From assembly GCF_000718005.1 (NCBI RefSeq), contig NZ_JODV01000004.1: a stretch of 64,000 nt of DNA. The stretch is one strand, 5' to 3'. The notes beneath the pieces are model-generated. The model worked only from the letters and a program-made list of their open reading frames with translations, did not search any database and was not told where the DNA came from. A program made the translations under genes and the position numbers. Below are positions 45,742 through 54,855 of this stretch, piece by piece. The stretch comes from Actinoalloteichus_B caeruleus (GTDB lineage: Bacteria; Actinomycetota; Actinomycetes; Mycobacteriales; Pseudonocardiaceae). Within the stretch, counting starts at the first letter, position 1. Each line of letters begins with the position of its first letter.

Positions 45742-47330
45742 TCAGGTCCACGGCCGCCGTGCTCCTGGCCTGGACGGTCGCCTCGGTGCTGCTCGCGTTG
45801 CCAGCCGAGGCGGCCGTCCCGGTGGTCGGGGGACACTCGCACGGGGAGGGGACGGGAAGCCCGTCCGGCAGCCTGCTGGTGCGGCTGGGATTCCTCGTCG
45901 CGCTCCTCGTCGCCACCGGCGCCACCCTGCTGCGTCCCCTGCTCGGGGAGCTGAGCCGCCGGGCGACCGCCGCGCTCACCGGGGCCGCGTCGTTCGGCGG
46001 GCTGTTCGGGTTGCTGCTCGCCGACCTGCCGTGGTTGGCCGACGGCGCCGCCTTCCTGGTGTTGGTGGCGCTGGGGACGCCGGTGGCGGTGGCGTGCTCG
46101 CGGTCCCGCCTGTCCTTCCTGCGCGGCGCGGCGCCCCTCGTGGTCGGTGCGGGGACGGTGGTCGCGGTGGTCGCGCTCCTCACGCGGGCCGTCGGGGTGG
46201 TGTCACCGCCGCAGTCGGCGACGTACCTGGCCATCGTGGCGGCGTTCGCCAGCCTCTCCTGGAGCATGTTGTGGAGCGGTCGGCGGCCCGGCGCGACGAC
46301 GGTGGCGGTGCGCTCCGCCGCCGTCCTGTCGAGTCTCGCGCTCATCGTGGGCGCGGCCGTGGTGGTCACCGCCGGGCACCTCGTCGTTCCCCGCAGCGGG
46401 GAACCGCTCCTGGCCCGCGCGGTGGTCGGCGACGAGCGGGTCGAGGTCCTCGTCGTCCCGCACCGGCCCGGCCCGAACCTCGTGTACGTCGGGTCGGACC
46501 GCGCCGCCGTCGGGACCTCACCGTCCACGATGGAGCCGGTCGAGCGACGGCCCGGAGCCGGGGGCGGGTGGGCGGTGGTGGACCTCGACGAGGGTCCCGC
46601 TCGGCTCTACCTGAGCCTCGGTGGACGGACGGCCTCGGTGCCCGTCGACACCGGTGCTGAACCCTGGGAGGGCCGCGACATCCGGGATCCGGGTGGCCCC
46701 GAGTACGCCAGCGCGGTGCTGGCGCACCTCGTCGCCGGCGGCCGGGACGAGGTTCCCTGGCCGGACGGGGGTCTGCTGGCCGAGGACGAGTCCGTGCTGC
46801 GGGGCATGGTGGGCCACCTCGCGGGTGGCCGGGTGCACGTCGTGTCCGACGCCTCCCCGCGGTCGCTGGCGGCACGCCGGGTCGTCGTCGAGGCCGCCGC
46901 CGATCACCGCGTGCGGTTGGTGCCGCTGGCGTCCGACGCCGACCACACCCTGGTGGTCGCCGGGTGGATGGGTGCCGAGCGGGCGTTGCGGGCCGGGGCG
47001 TCGTCGGGGCGCGCGCACCACCTCGCCCCGTGGTTGGTCACCCCGGAGTTGCTGTCGGAGGAGGCACGGCCCCGGTTCCCGTTGCGGGGAGGGGAGGAAT
47101 CGGAACGGCGTGGCCGGTACGGCGCCATGTTGGACGTCGCGTTCCCGGGTGCCAGCCCCAGCTCCAGTGGTTTCCGGTCCTGGGCGACCAGCTACCCGTC
47201 GCCGTCCGTGCCGCCGCCTCCGACGGTGCTGTACCGGTGGCGGGCGGATGCCCGCCACCCCGCGCTCCCGCCGGCACTGCCCCCGAGGGACCGTCTCGTC
47301 CCGGTGTCGGGACCGCTGGACGCCGGATGA
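45738..47330 (+). CDS. Polytopic membrane protein with large extracytoplasmic C-terminal domain
   Basis: A 530-residue protein. A signal-like first helix (AAVLLAWTVASVLLALPAEA) precedes a His-containing GGHSHGEG segment; about six to seven helices follow (about 45-235: LLVRLGFLVALLVATGATLL and others), reminiscent of CopD-like membrane proteins. The last about 290 residues are soluble and probably outside the cell, with no signature I can name. It is translationally coupled to the histidine-rich membrane protein before it. I infer a joint, possibly metal-related or export-related role in the enediyne pathway; nothing in the sequence proves it. Large Arg/Pro-rich C-terminal tail. Confidence 0.75.
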   Translation: MIRSTAAVLLAWTVASVLLALPAEAAVPVVGGHSHGEGTGSPSGSLLVRLGFLVALLVATGATLLRPLLGELSRRATAALTGAASFGGLFGLLLADLPWLADGAAFLVLVALGTPVAVACSRSRLSFLRGAAPLVVGAGTVVAVVALLTRAVGVVSPPQSATYLAIVAAFASLSWSMLWSGRRPGATTVAVRSAAVLSSLALIVGAAVVVTAGHLVVPRSGEPLLARAVVGDERVEVLVVPHRPGPNLVYVGSDRAAVGTSPSTMEPVERRPGAGGGWAVVDLDEGPARLYLSLGGRTASVPVDTGAEPWEGRDIRDPGGPEYASAVLAHLVAGGRDEVPWPDGGLLAEDESVLRGMVGHLAGGRVHVVSDASPRSLAARRVVVEAAADHRVRLVPLASDADHTLVVAGWMGAERALRAGASSGRAHHLAPWLVTPELLSEEARPRFPLRGGEESERRGRYGAMLDVAFPGASPSSSGFRSWATSYPSPSVPPPPTVLYRWRADARHPALPPALPPRDRLVPVSGPLDAG

Positions 47331-49178
47331 CGCCGACCGGGTGGGGCTCGGTCACCGGGGGCCCGCGGCTGGCACCCCCACCCGGGTGGTCCTGCCGGCT
47401 CCGGGTCGGCCTCCACCCGTCGGGGTGGCGCGGAGCTCGTTGGGCTGGGTGGGCCGATCTGGTGGCGGACCGGACCGCACCCGCCCCTCGGCGTCCCCGT
47501 CCGGGCGCCGTCGCGGGATGCCGGTGCCCGGGACGCGCCGGGCTCCCCCGAGCCCGTCCCGCCGGTTGGGAACCACGGGGTGTGACGTGTTTCGCACCAG
47601 CGGTGGGGAGGGCAGGTCGCGGCGTCCGCCCGTCGTGGACGGTTGGCGGGATACCCGGGTGCGCCCGAGCTCGCCCGCGCACCTGGGCGATCCGACGCGG
47701 GGTGTCGGCAGGGTGTCCGACCGCACGGGCGGCGAGGACCAACGGTGACCACCCGTTTCCGTCGGTTTCCGTTGGCGCCCGGCGGTGTGCTGACCCGCGC
47801 GCCACCACGGCGGGCGGTTGTCATTCGGTTAACGGAAGGAGCGGGGGCAGCCGAAAGCCCTACCCGGCGCGAGACCAACTGCCGCAGAAAACCGCCCGTT
47901 CGAGTTAAGCGCTGCCCGGCTATCCGGCGGCCTCCGCGCAGTTCTGGGCACGTCCGACCATTCATCACGTCCCAGCTCCGATGTCCCTTTCGCTGGCCGC
48001 CCAGCTCCGAATACGGCGTGCCGACGCGGGATGCGCTCCAACCGTTCCGGTTGGGGAGGGCACGGGCGGCCGGGACTGGTAATGTGACGCGTACCGGTCA
48101 CCGCCTCGGCCGATTCCACGGCGGCCCACCCGGTTGCCAGCGCGTCCTCACTCCTTTCCGCGACGAACGGGCGGTATCGACCCCGGTACCCCACAGAGGT
48201 TTCCCCACCCATGGAACTCGACCGGCTCGACCGGATGGCGGCAATTCGCCGCATCGGCGGCGGGCATGACACGCCACGCCCCGACACGGCGTCGGACACC
48301 GGTCGGCTGGCGGATCTCGACGGTCGACGGGGACGGTCCCCGGCCGTGGCATCCGGGGCGACGCGCGGCGCGCCGGGCATCCCCGCCGGAACGGCCAGGC
48401 GGGCCCCACCAGGCAGAGCGCGCTCATCGCGCCCGCACCGCCAGCGGCCCGAGCCCGCGAGGAGCGGCGCCTTGCGCCGTTGGCGCCGGGGACCCCGGGG
48501 CGGGGGTCGACGGCGGGTGGGGAACGGGGTGGCGCCCACCTCGCCCCGGTGCATCCGCGACTCCCGGCCGTCTTTCCTCCGATTCCGTCGGAACGCGTCA
48601 AGGGATTGTCCACACCCGCGGCATTCGCGTCCCGGCTTCCTCACCTCCTCGGGGCTCTTCCCCGGGGCGTCCTCCCGATACGAGGGGGACGTGGCGATGC
48701 CACTCGCCCCTCTCGCGGCGATACGAGGAATACCCGAGTGGCGGTGGATGCTTCCAGGCCCGTCGGGTACCGGGCCCGCCGTTCGGGGCCGGTGCGGAGG
48801 GCGCCCGAGGCAAACGCGACGCGCTTCTCGTACCGGTTGTGGCTGTCGCAGTTTCGTGAGGTTAGGATCAGGGAAAAAGTCCCAGAACTCCTTCGGCCAG
48901 GTGCGAACCGCGTCGTCACCGTTCGGGCATCGCAGGGCCCGACGCCGGGAAAGAACCGAATACCGGGTCCAGGAGGACGAACACGGGCCGCTTCGCCGCG
49001 AAGACCGAAGCGACGAGGCCGGAAGTGCGGACCCTGGATGGCGGTGCGCGTTCGGATCGCACCGGAACTCTGCTGGACGCCTCGGTCCGTCGACCGGTGT
49101 CCGTTATGTCGAACGATCGCCAAAGACGGGGAATAACCGACTTACCGCGAGGCCGCAGCAGAAAGGAAGTACCGGAGC
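47331..49178. other. 1.85-kb region inside the cluster without a credible gene
   Basis: Long open frames exist, but their third-position GC is well below that of neighbouring genes and no motif is found on either strand. Elements seen: a 17-bp palindrome CCAACCG-TTC-CGGTTGG (48038-48054), and a TAATGT -10-like hexamer (48080-48085) followed by a GTGAC...GTCAC inverted repeat (48084-48101). Around 47820-48080 the base composition is clearly less GC-rich. It may hold regulatory sequence, an RNA, or a decayed gene. Confidence 0.5.
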
Positions 49179-49865
49179 GTGCTGCTCGAGAACAAGATCG
49201 CCGTGGTCTACGGTGCCGGAAGCGCGCTGGGTGGTGCGGTGGCACGGGCGTTCGCCCGCGAGCGCGCGTACGTCTTCCTCGCCGAGCGGGACATGGCCGC
49301 CCTCGAACCCGTGGCGAGTCGCATCGCGGAGGCGGGCGGCGTCGCCGAGGTCGCCGCGGTGGACCCGCTCGATCCCCGCGCCGTCCGCGCCCACATCGAC
49401 GAGGTGACCTCCTGGGCGGGTGGTCCGCACATCCTGTTCAACGCGGTGCCCCTTCCCCGCACCACCAGCACCGCCCTGGTGGACGCGTCGGTGACCGAAC
49501 TGGTCGATGCGCTCAACCGGCAGGTGGCGGCCCAGCTGATCACCGCGCAGGCCGCCGCCAGGCAGATGACGAGGAGCGGGTCGGGGGTGATCCTCACCGT
49601 GTCGGGAACCGCGTGGACGGGTGGCGGCGGCACGACGGGGCAGGACGGGGCGGGGCTCGGCGACACCGTCGTCGAGGCGATGTCGGACCGGCTCGCCCGG
49701 GAGCTCGGCGATCGGGGAGTCCGGGTCGTCTGCCTGCGATCCGGAATGCTGGCGGCGCCTCCCGCCGCGACCGGCGCCTCGGGGGCCCGCGCGAGGTCAC
49801 CCCTGGACGTCGACCTCGCGGCGGCGGCCGAGACGATCCTCCTCGCCGCCGCCGGGCGGGGTTGA
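49179..49865 (+). CDS. SDR-fold protein lacking the catalytic Tyr-Lys pair
   Basis: A 228-residue short-chain dehydrogenase fold. The coenzyme motif is VVYGAGSALGGAVARAF (about 10-26), and ERDMAALEPVA suits NADP binding. The NNAG position reads FNAVPLP, and the catalytic Ser survives in LTVSGTAWTGGGG (about 140), but where YxxxK should follow there is GLGDTVVEAMSDRLARELG with neither Tyr nor Lys. It ends normally with RVVCLRSGML. It is therefore probably not a standard dehydrogenase; a binding, dehydratase-like or inactive role is possible. Start GTG 49179 with GGAG just upstream. Located in the right half of the cluster between long non-coding stretches. Confidence 0.8.
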   Translation: MLLENKIAVVYGAGSALGGAVARAFARERAYVFLAERDMAALEPVASRIAEAGGVAEVAAVDPLDPRAVRAHIDEVTSWAGGPHILFNAVPLPRTTSTALVDASVTELVDALNRQVAAQLITAQAAARQMTRSGSGVILTVSGTAWTGGGGTTGQDGAGLGDTVVEAMSDRLARELGDRGVRVVCLRSGMLAAPPAATGASGARARSPLDVDLAAAAETILLAAAGRG

Positions 49866-50556
49866 CCCGCCACCCCGGCCGTCCGGCCGGTGGCCACCGC
49901 ATGGGAACGGTTTCGGCCGCGCCCGGCGTGACCCGGACTTCCGAGTGCTCGGGGTGGCGGTGGCCGGCGGCGCCGTCCCGTCACGCGTCCACGCTCGTCC
50001 CCGGCGGGCGTGGGCGCCCCCGCACTCCGGTGCCACCCGACCCCGCCCAGCCCGGTGCCGACCGGCTGGCACCGCCGACCCGGCGGACGCGACACCGGCA
50101 GTCGGGCGGGTCCCGTCCGCACCGGCGCGGCGACCGTGGGCCGAGGTCTGGTTCCGCCAGCCGGCCGGTTCGGTCCCGTCCGGTCACGAGCACCGAGACC
50201 GGCGACCGTCGGATCGTGCGCCGGCGAGGTGCGGCACGCCGGCCGGCCACGGGGGTGGCGGCGGACCGGTCGGGTCGGGTGCCCCGGGTCAGTGCGGCGG
50301 CGGTCGTGCGCGGGCGCCGAGCCGCACCAGGCCGGGTCCGCCTCGCGGGCACCTCCCCGGGGCCACGCACTCGCGGTGACCCTCCCAGCCGGGATGGTCC
50401 GACGGCCCCCGTGGCGATCCCTCCGCCGTCGAGGCGGGTGAACCGCTCTCGCGGGCGAACGCGAGGCGGCGGGCAGGACGGGCGGGCCCGCCTCGGCGTC
50501 GGGTGCCGGGGCCCTGCCCGGCACGGCCGACCACCGCGGTGGTCGGCCGGTGGTGC
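49866..50556. other. Intergenic region between convergent genes
   Basis: About 690 bp without a gene. Holds an imperfect hairpin (CCACCCCGGCCG/CGGCCGGTGG, 49870-49893) just after the SDR stop and the palindrome at 50524-50549 after the hydrolase stop. Confidence 0.55.
50524..50549 (-). terminator. 26-bp perfect palindrome, terminator of the epoxide-hydrolase-like gene
   Basis: CGGCCGACCACCG and its complement are adjacent (50524-50536/50537-50549), 7 bp after the stop at 50557. As RNA it would form a stem with a tight loop. Confidence 0.7.
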
Positions 50557-51609
50557 TCAGCCCACGCAGTTGGTCAGCTCGTCCGGAACCGGCCCTCCGG
50601 TGGACGCTCCGAAGAACAGCTCGGCGCAGTCGATCAGGAACTCGGGGTTCTCCTGCGCCACGAAGTGGCCGGCATCGGGTGCGATGACCGGGCGCACGTC
50701 GTCGGCGACGTGCTCGAAGGAGGCCGGAATGGCCTCACCGAACGCGTACTCGGCGCCCATCGCGAGCACCGGGATGTCGATCTTCGGTTCGGCGTGCGCC
50801 AGGTTGTCGGCCGCGTCCTCGGGGAAAGCCCGGTAGTACTCGTAGCCGGCGGAGCGGACGGCGGGATCGGAGTACGCCTCGAAGTAGACCTCCTGGGAGA
50901 TCCGGTCGGGGCGGTAACTGCCGTCGTAGAGATAGCCCAGGTACACCTCCACGTCCTCGTCGTCGAGGATTTCCTCGGGAACGGGGGCCGGGGCCATGTT
51001 GAACTGGAAGTGGAAGCTCGCCGAAAAGATGTCCTCGAGGCCGAGTCCGGCCAGCGGGGCCTCGATCACCGCCAGTTTGTTGACCTCCTGGGGAAAGTCC
51101 CGCGCGTAGTTGTAGGCGACCATCGCTCCGAGGTCGTGCCCCATGAGGGCGACTTCCTCGTATCCCAGTTCGCGCACCGCCGCGCGAATTCGGTGCGCCG
51201 TGGTGGCCTTGTCGAATCCGTCCTCGGGAATCTCGGAGTCCCCCAGTCCGGGGAGGTCGAACGCCAGCACGGTGTGCGTCCTGGCGAGGTCGGGCATGAC
51301 CTCGTTCCAGTGGTACCAGGTTTCGGGCCAGCCGTGCAGGAGGACCAGTGGTGGGCCCTCACCGGTGCGCACGTAGTGGAGGCCGATTCCGTCCACGTCG
51401 ACGGTGCCGTGCTCGTGGCCGGTGTGCTCCGCGCCCGCCAGCGGCGCCGGGCCCCGGTCCTCGTCGAAGGCCGCGGCGCTGGTCGAGACCAGCATCGTGC
51501 CAGCCAGCAGGCCCGCTACCAGCAGGCGTCCCCGTCTCGCGCCGCGTCGAACCGACACCCGGCCGTGCGGCTCGCGAGTGCCACCGAACGCGTTGTCCCC
51601 AGTTGTCAT
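50557..51609 (-). CDS. Exported alpha/beta-hydrolase, epoxide hydrolase-like
   Basis: A 350-residue protein. A long N-terminus with a twin arginine followed by RLLVAGLLAGTMLVSTSAAA (about 27-47) indicates export, possibly by Tat. The mature part has the epoxide-hydrolase oxyanion motif LLHGWPETWYHW (HGxP, about 91-102), the Asp nucleophile 159 in MGHDLGAMVAYN, and the catalytic His315 in PDAGHFVAQE; lid tyrosines are plausible. Two C-terminal cysteines could form a disulfide. It differs from the cytosolic SgcF/NcsF-type epoxide hydrolases of enediyne pathways, so an extracellular role such as detoxifying reactive epoxides is my inference. ATG 51609. Monocistronic. Confidence 0.85.
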   Translation of the reverse strand: MTTGDNAFGGTREPHGRVSVRRGARRGRLLVAGLLAGTMLVSTSAAAFDEDRGPAPLAGAEHTGHEHGTVDVDGIGLHYVRTGEGPPLVLLHGWPETWYHWNEVMPDLARTHTVLAFDLPGLGDSEIPEDGFDKATTAHRIRAAVRELGYEEVALMGHDLGAMVAYNYARDFPQEVNKLAVIEAPLAGLGLEDIFSASFHFQFNMAPAPVPEEILDDEDVEVYLGYLYDGSYRPDRISQEVYFEAYSDPAVRSAGYEYYRAFPEDAADNLAHAEPKIDIPVLAMGAEYAFGEAIPASFEHVADDVRPVIAPDAGHFVAQENPEFLIDCAELFFGASTGGPVPDELTNCVG

Positions 51610-53112
51610 CAGCGATCCCGTCTACGCTCCGTGCGGCAAGTCCTGATCACCCGGCCGACATCTTTGCTCACGGAAGCAAGAACGTCCAGGTGCCGGATCC
51701 AGCGAAACGAGGGGGAGGACCAGTGATCCTACGGGGACACCGTGTTCCACGCCTGGATTCGCGCTGGCCAAGCCGGTCGGAATGCGGGTGAACACTGTTA
51801 TGCCCCACCCGGGGCTGACCGACCCGGGAGGGTTTACCGACAGCGATCCGATCGGGTGAGAAAATCACCACCCGCCCCCGGGAACGGAAGCCCGGCGCCC
51901 GTCGGCGCTGGTTCTCCACGGCACCCGGAATGGGAGCGGGAACGGGCCCGGTGGGGCGGCGACGGCTCACGCACGGGGAGGGTCGTCGACTGGGTCGTCC
52001 CGGTCGGGCGGCGAGATCATCCACCGGGGTCGTGGCGGCCCCATACCCGGAGACACCCCGGCTCGCCAAGAGGCCCGGATGACTACCACAAACCGTCCGC
52101 ACCGGGGCCCCGGGAATGGTTCACTGCCGTGGACAGTCCGCAAGTTTGAAGTGGACGGGGCAACGGGGGCGCTGTGAGGATCTGTCGTCAAAGGAATCCG
52201 GGGAAAACACCCCGTCCGATTGGGGGCGCCTTGCGCAGTGGTCAGCAGGCTCGCGGACCTCGCCACCGGGCACTCGGGGGGCCAACCGGAGCCGAGTCCG
52301 CCTCCGGGGCGGGTACTCGCTCCAGTTCGACAGAACATCACCGGAGGATGTCGATGGTCCGCCGTGGTACCAGTTCCCGGAAAACGCCGATCCCCCTTTT
52401 CGGGGAGCCGGCCACGGATCATCGGGGCACGAGTCCGTCCGCGTCGGAATCCTATTCCGGCGACCCCGTGCGGCGTGCCGCCGGGTGGTGGCGGTGATCC
52501 CGCTACCCGGCTGGTCGAGGCGACGGGAGATCGGACCGGACCACCCGTGTGGAAACCGACCGCCGGTACCGGAACCAGAACGGGCTCGCGTTCCGCGTCA
52601 CCGTTCTCGTTCGTGGTCCCCGGCGCTCGTCGCCGGTGCCGAGCATCCCGGACCGAGCGGTTCGGGGGCTGTCCCCGACCACGCGGTGACCGCCGATGTG
52701 GTGGGCGGGCCGGGGCTCGGGCGGACGCGGCGCGGCTCGCCGTCCGTCCGGGACGACGATGCCACCGGCGCGGCACCGGTCCCGCCGGTGTCGAGGCGGG
52801 GTCGTCGCTGGTCGGGCTCGGATCACGACCTCACCAGCGGCTCGGCCCGGGCCGGCCCTCGGCGGGCTGGCCGGAGCGGGGCGACCCTGATCCCGGCCGG
52901 CTCCGGGAGCGACCGGGAGCCGAGCGGTGCCGGAGCACCGGGCTCCACGGTCGCTGGGGGCTCGGCGGGCGACGCCCTTCCCCTCCTGCTCGGGGACTCC
53001 GCACCGACACGCGTGCCTCCACTCCGGCGCCGCCACCGGGCCGCGAACGCGCACACCGAACTTCACTCCGCCGGACCGACGGCGACCCGGCTCCAAGTCG
53101 AACGGAGGAGAT
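51610..53112. other. 1.5-kb region inside the cluster without a credible gene
   Basis: Divergent spacer between the exported hydrolase and the AraC regulator. The left half is less GC-rich and should hold promoters; a small hairpin TTGCT...AGCAA lies at 51664-51679. No frame shows coding bias or a motif. Confidence 0.5.
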
Positions 53113-54012
53113 ATGACATCGGGGGTTGAGAAAGCGGTCGAGCGTGTCATCGAGATGATGTACGACCACCTCGGCGAGCAGTTGACGATCGACGATCTGG
53201 CGCGGACCGCGCTGTTCAGCAAATTCCACTTCACCCGGGTGTTCCAGCGGATCACCGGTGTGTCCCCCGGCCGTTTCCTGTCGGCGATCCGGTTGGCGAG
53301 GGCGAAGGAGTTGTTGGTCTCGACCAGCCTCACCGTCGCCGAGATCAGCCACCTGGTGGGCTACTCGAGCATCGGCACCTTCAGCTCGCGGTTCCGGTAC
53401 AGCGTGGGTGTCTCGCCCACCACCTACCGCCAGTGCGACGGGTCGGTGTCCGAGCCCTTCGGGCGAGCGGTGCCCGAGCAGCCGACGGGACCGGCGAGCC
53501 GCGTCCGGGGGACCGTGGAGTCGGCGGTGTGGGACTGCTCACGGGTCATCTTCCTGGGGTTGTTCGCCGGTCGCCTCCCCGAGGGGGAACCCGCCGAGTG
53601 CGTGGTGCTGGACGGGCCCGGTCCGTACACGATGGACCGGGTTCCGGCCGGGATCTGGTACGTCCTCGCGCACGCGCTGCCAGCGGGCCGTCCGCACCGC
53701 GGGTGGGGGGACCGCGCGGCCGGGCCACCCGCCGAACGAACCCTCCTCGGTACCACCGGCCCGGTCACGGTGGAGGCGGAGGGAGTGTGCGCCGCGGACG
53801 TCACCCTGCGGCCGCGCTCCATCTTCGATCCGCCGATCCTGTTGGCGAGCGCCTCGGACCGCTGCCGGGCGCGGGACCGGCGCGTCGACCTCCGGGGCGG
53901 TCAGCGGGATGGCGGGCAGCCGGACGGGCCGGGGGGTTCCGTCCCGCTCCCCCGGGTGGCTGACGCTCGCCCGTCCGGCGCCGTACGAGAACCGGCCGGC
54001 GGAGGCTTGTGA
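53113..54012 (+). CDS. AraC-family transcriptional regulator with C-terminal sensor domain
   Basis: A 299-residue regulator. The AraC domain is at the N-terminus: TIDDLARTALFSKFHFTRVF...ITGVSPGRFL (about 22-56) and TVAEISHLVGYSSIGTFSSRF...VGVSPTTYRQ (about 72-107). The C-terminal domain, from about residue 135, reads VIFLGLFAGRLPEGEP...VLDGPGPYTMDRVPAGIWYVLAHAL and TLRPRSIFDPPILLA. It is a beta-rich putative effector domain seen in other actinomycete AraC proteins, and is missing in the homologue at 34863. ATG 53113 has GGAGGAG 5-6 nt upstream. Probably a cluster-situated regulator. Confidence 0.9.
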   Translation: MTSGVEKAVERVIEMMYDHLGEQLTIDDLARTALFSKFHFTRVFQRITGVSPGRFLSAIRLARAKELLVSTSLTVAEISHLVGYSSIGTFSSRFRYSVGVSPTTYRQCDGSVSEPFGRAVPEQPTGPASRVRGTVESAVWDCSRVIFLGLFAGRLPEGEPAECVVLDGPGPYTMDRVPAGIWYVLAHALPAGRPHRGWGDRAAGPPAERTLLGTTGPVTVEAEGVCAADVTLRPRSIFDPPILLASASDRCRARDRRVDLRGGQRDGGQPDGPGGSVPLPRVADARPSGAVREPAGGGL

Positions 54013-54020
54013 CGGTGGTC

Positions 54021-54054
54021 CTCACCGCTCCGGACCCACGTCCGGAGCGGTGAG
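54021..54054 (+). terminator. Terminator after the AraC gene, 15-bp perfect stem
   Basis: CTCACCGCTCCGGAC (54021-54035) pairs with 54040-54054 around the tetraloop CCAC, starting 9 bp after the stop codon. Confidence 0.85.
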
Positions 54055-54855
54055 CGGACCGCCGTCAGGCGGGTGGCGGCGGCGGCTGAGCCTGGTGCCC
54101 TCCCAGGCGGAGGACCTGATCCGGTCGTCGTGCACCAACCGGGCCGCCGCCTGGCACGGCCTGTCCGAGGTCGAGCCCGGCCGAGCGGGTCGGCCCGCTG
54201 GCCGCGCCGGGCTTCCTGGGGGCACGCGGCCCCAGGGCGAGCCAGCGGGTGGCCGGGGCTGGGTTCGCGGGAGCCGGGTGGATGGGGGTCGCCGCACGGC
54301 CGAGGTGTGGACGGGGATGCCCCGCTCCCCCCGGCCGTCGGTGCCGCCTCAGGCCTGACGGGTCCCGGTGACGGCCCCCTCGTTGCCCCGCGCGGTCTCG
54401 CGTCCCGCCGGCCGCGCGGTACCCCCCGCGCTGTCGCCCCCACCGGAGCCGAAGCCCCGTGCCACGGCGAGCCACGGGTGCCCCGAGGACTGACGGGGTG
54501 GGTCGCGGAGCCACCGGGGAACGCCCTGTCCCGCGAGGCGCCGAGCCCGGCTCCACTTGAACCGGGTTCGAGGGCGGCACCACCTCCTCACGGGCTTTTC
54601 CGGTGGCCGCCCTGGCCAGTCTGGCCGCGCGGTTCCGCACGGCGACCTGGTGCGCCACGGGGCATCGACCCTGCTGGGCGCCACGCCCCGCCCTGGTCCC
54701 GGCACGGTGGGAGATGCGGCCGCCGGCGCCGGTGCGGAAGTGTCGGACTGCGTACCTCGTCCCCGCACCGCCTGGGGGTAGGCGCACGGCTCCACGGCGC
54801 TGACAGGACACCGGGTACCACCAGAACCGTCGTCGCTCGCACTCAGGGAGGACAT
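54055..54855. other. Intergenic stretch without a recognisable gene
   Basis: About 800 bp before the monooxygenase operon. No coding bias; the promoter of that operon is presumably near 54780-54840. Confidence 0.55.

Noticed and set aside
48211..49407. A 398-codon open frame before and across the SDR start
   Set aside because: Third-position GC is clearly below that of real genes and its 3' part overlaps the SDR in another frame.
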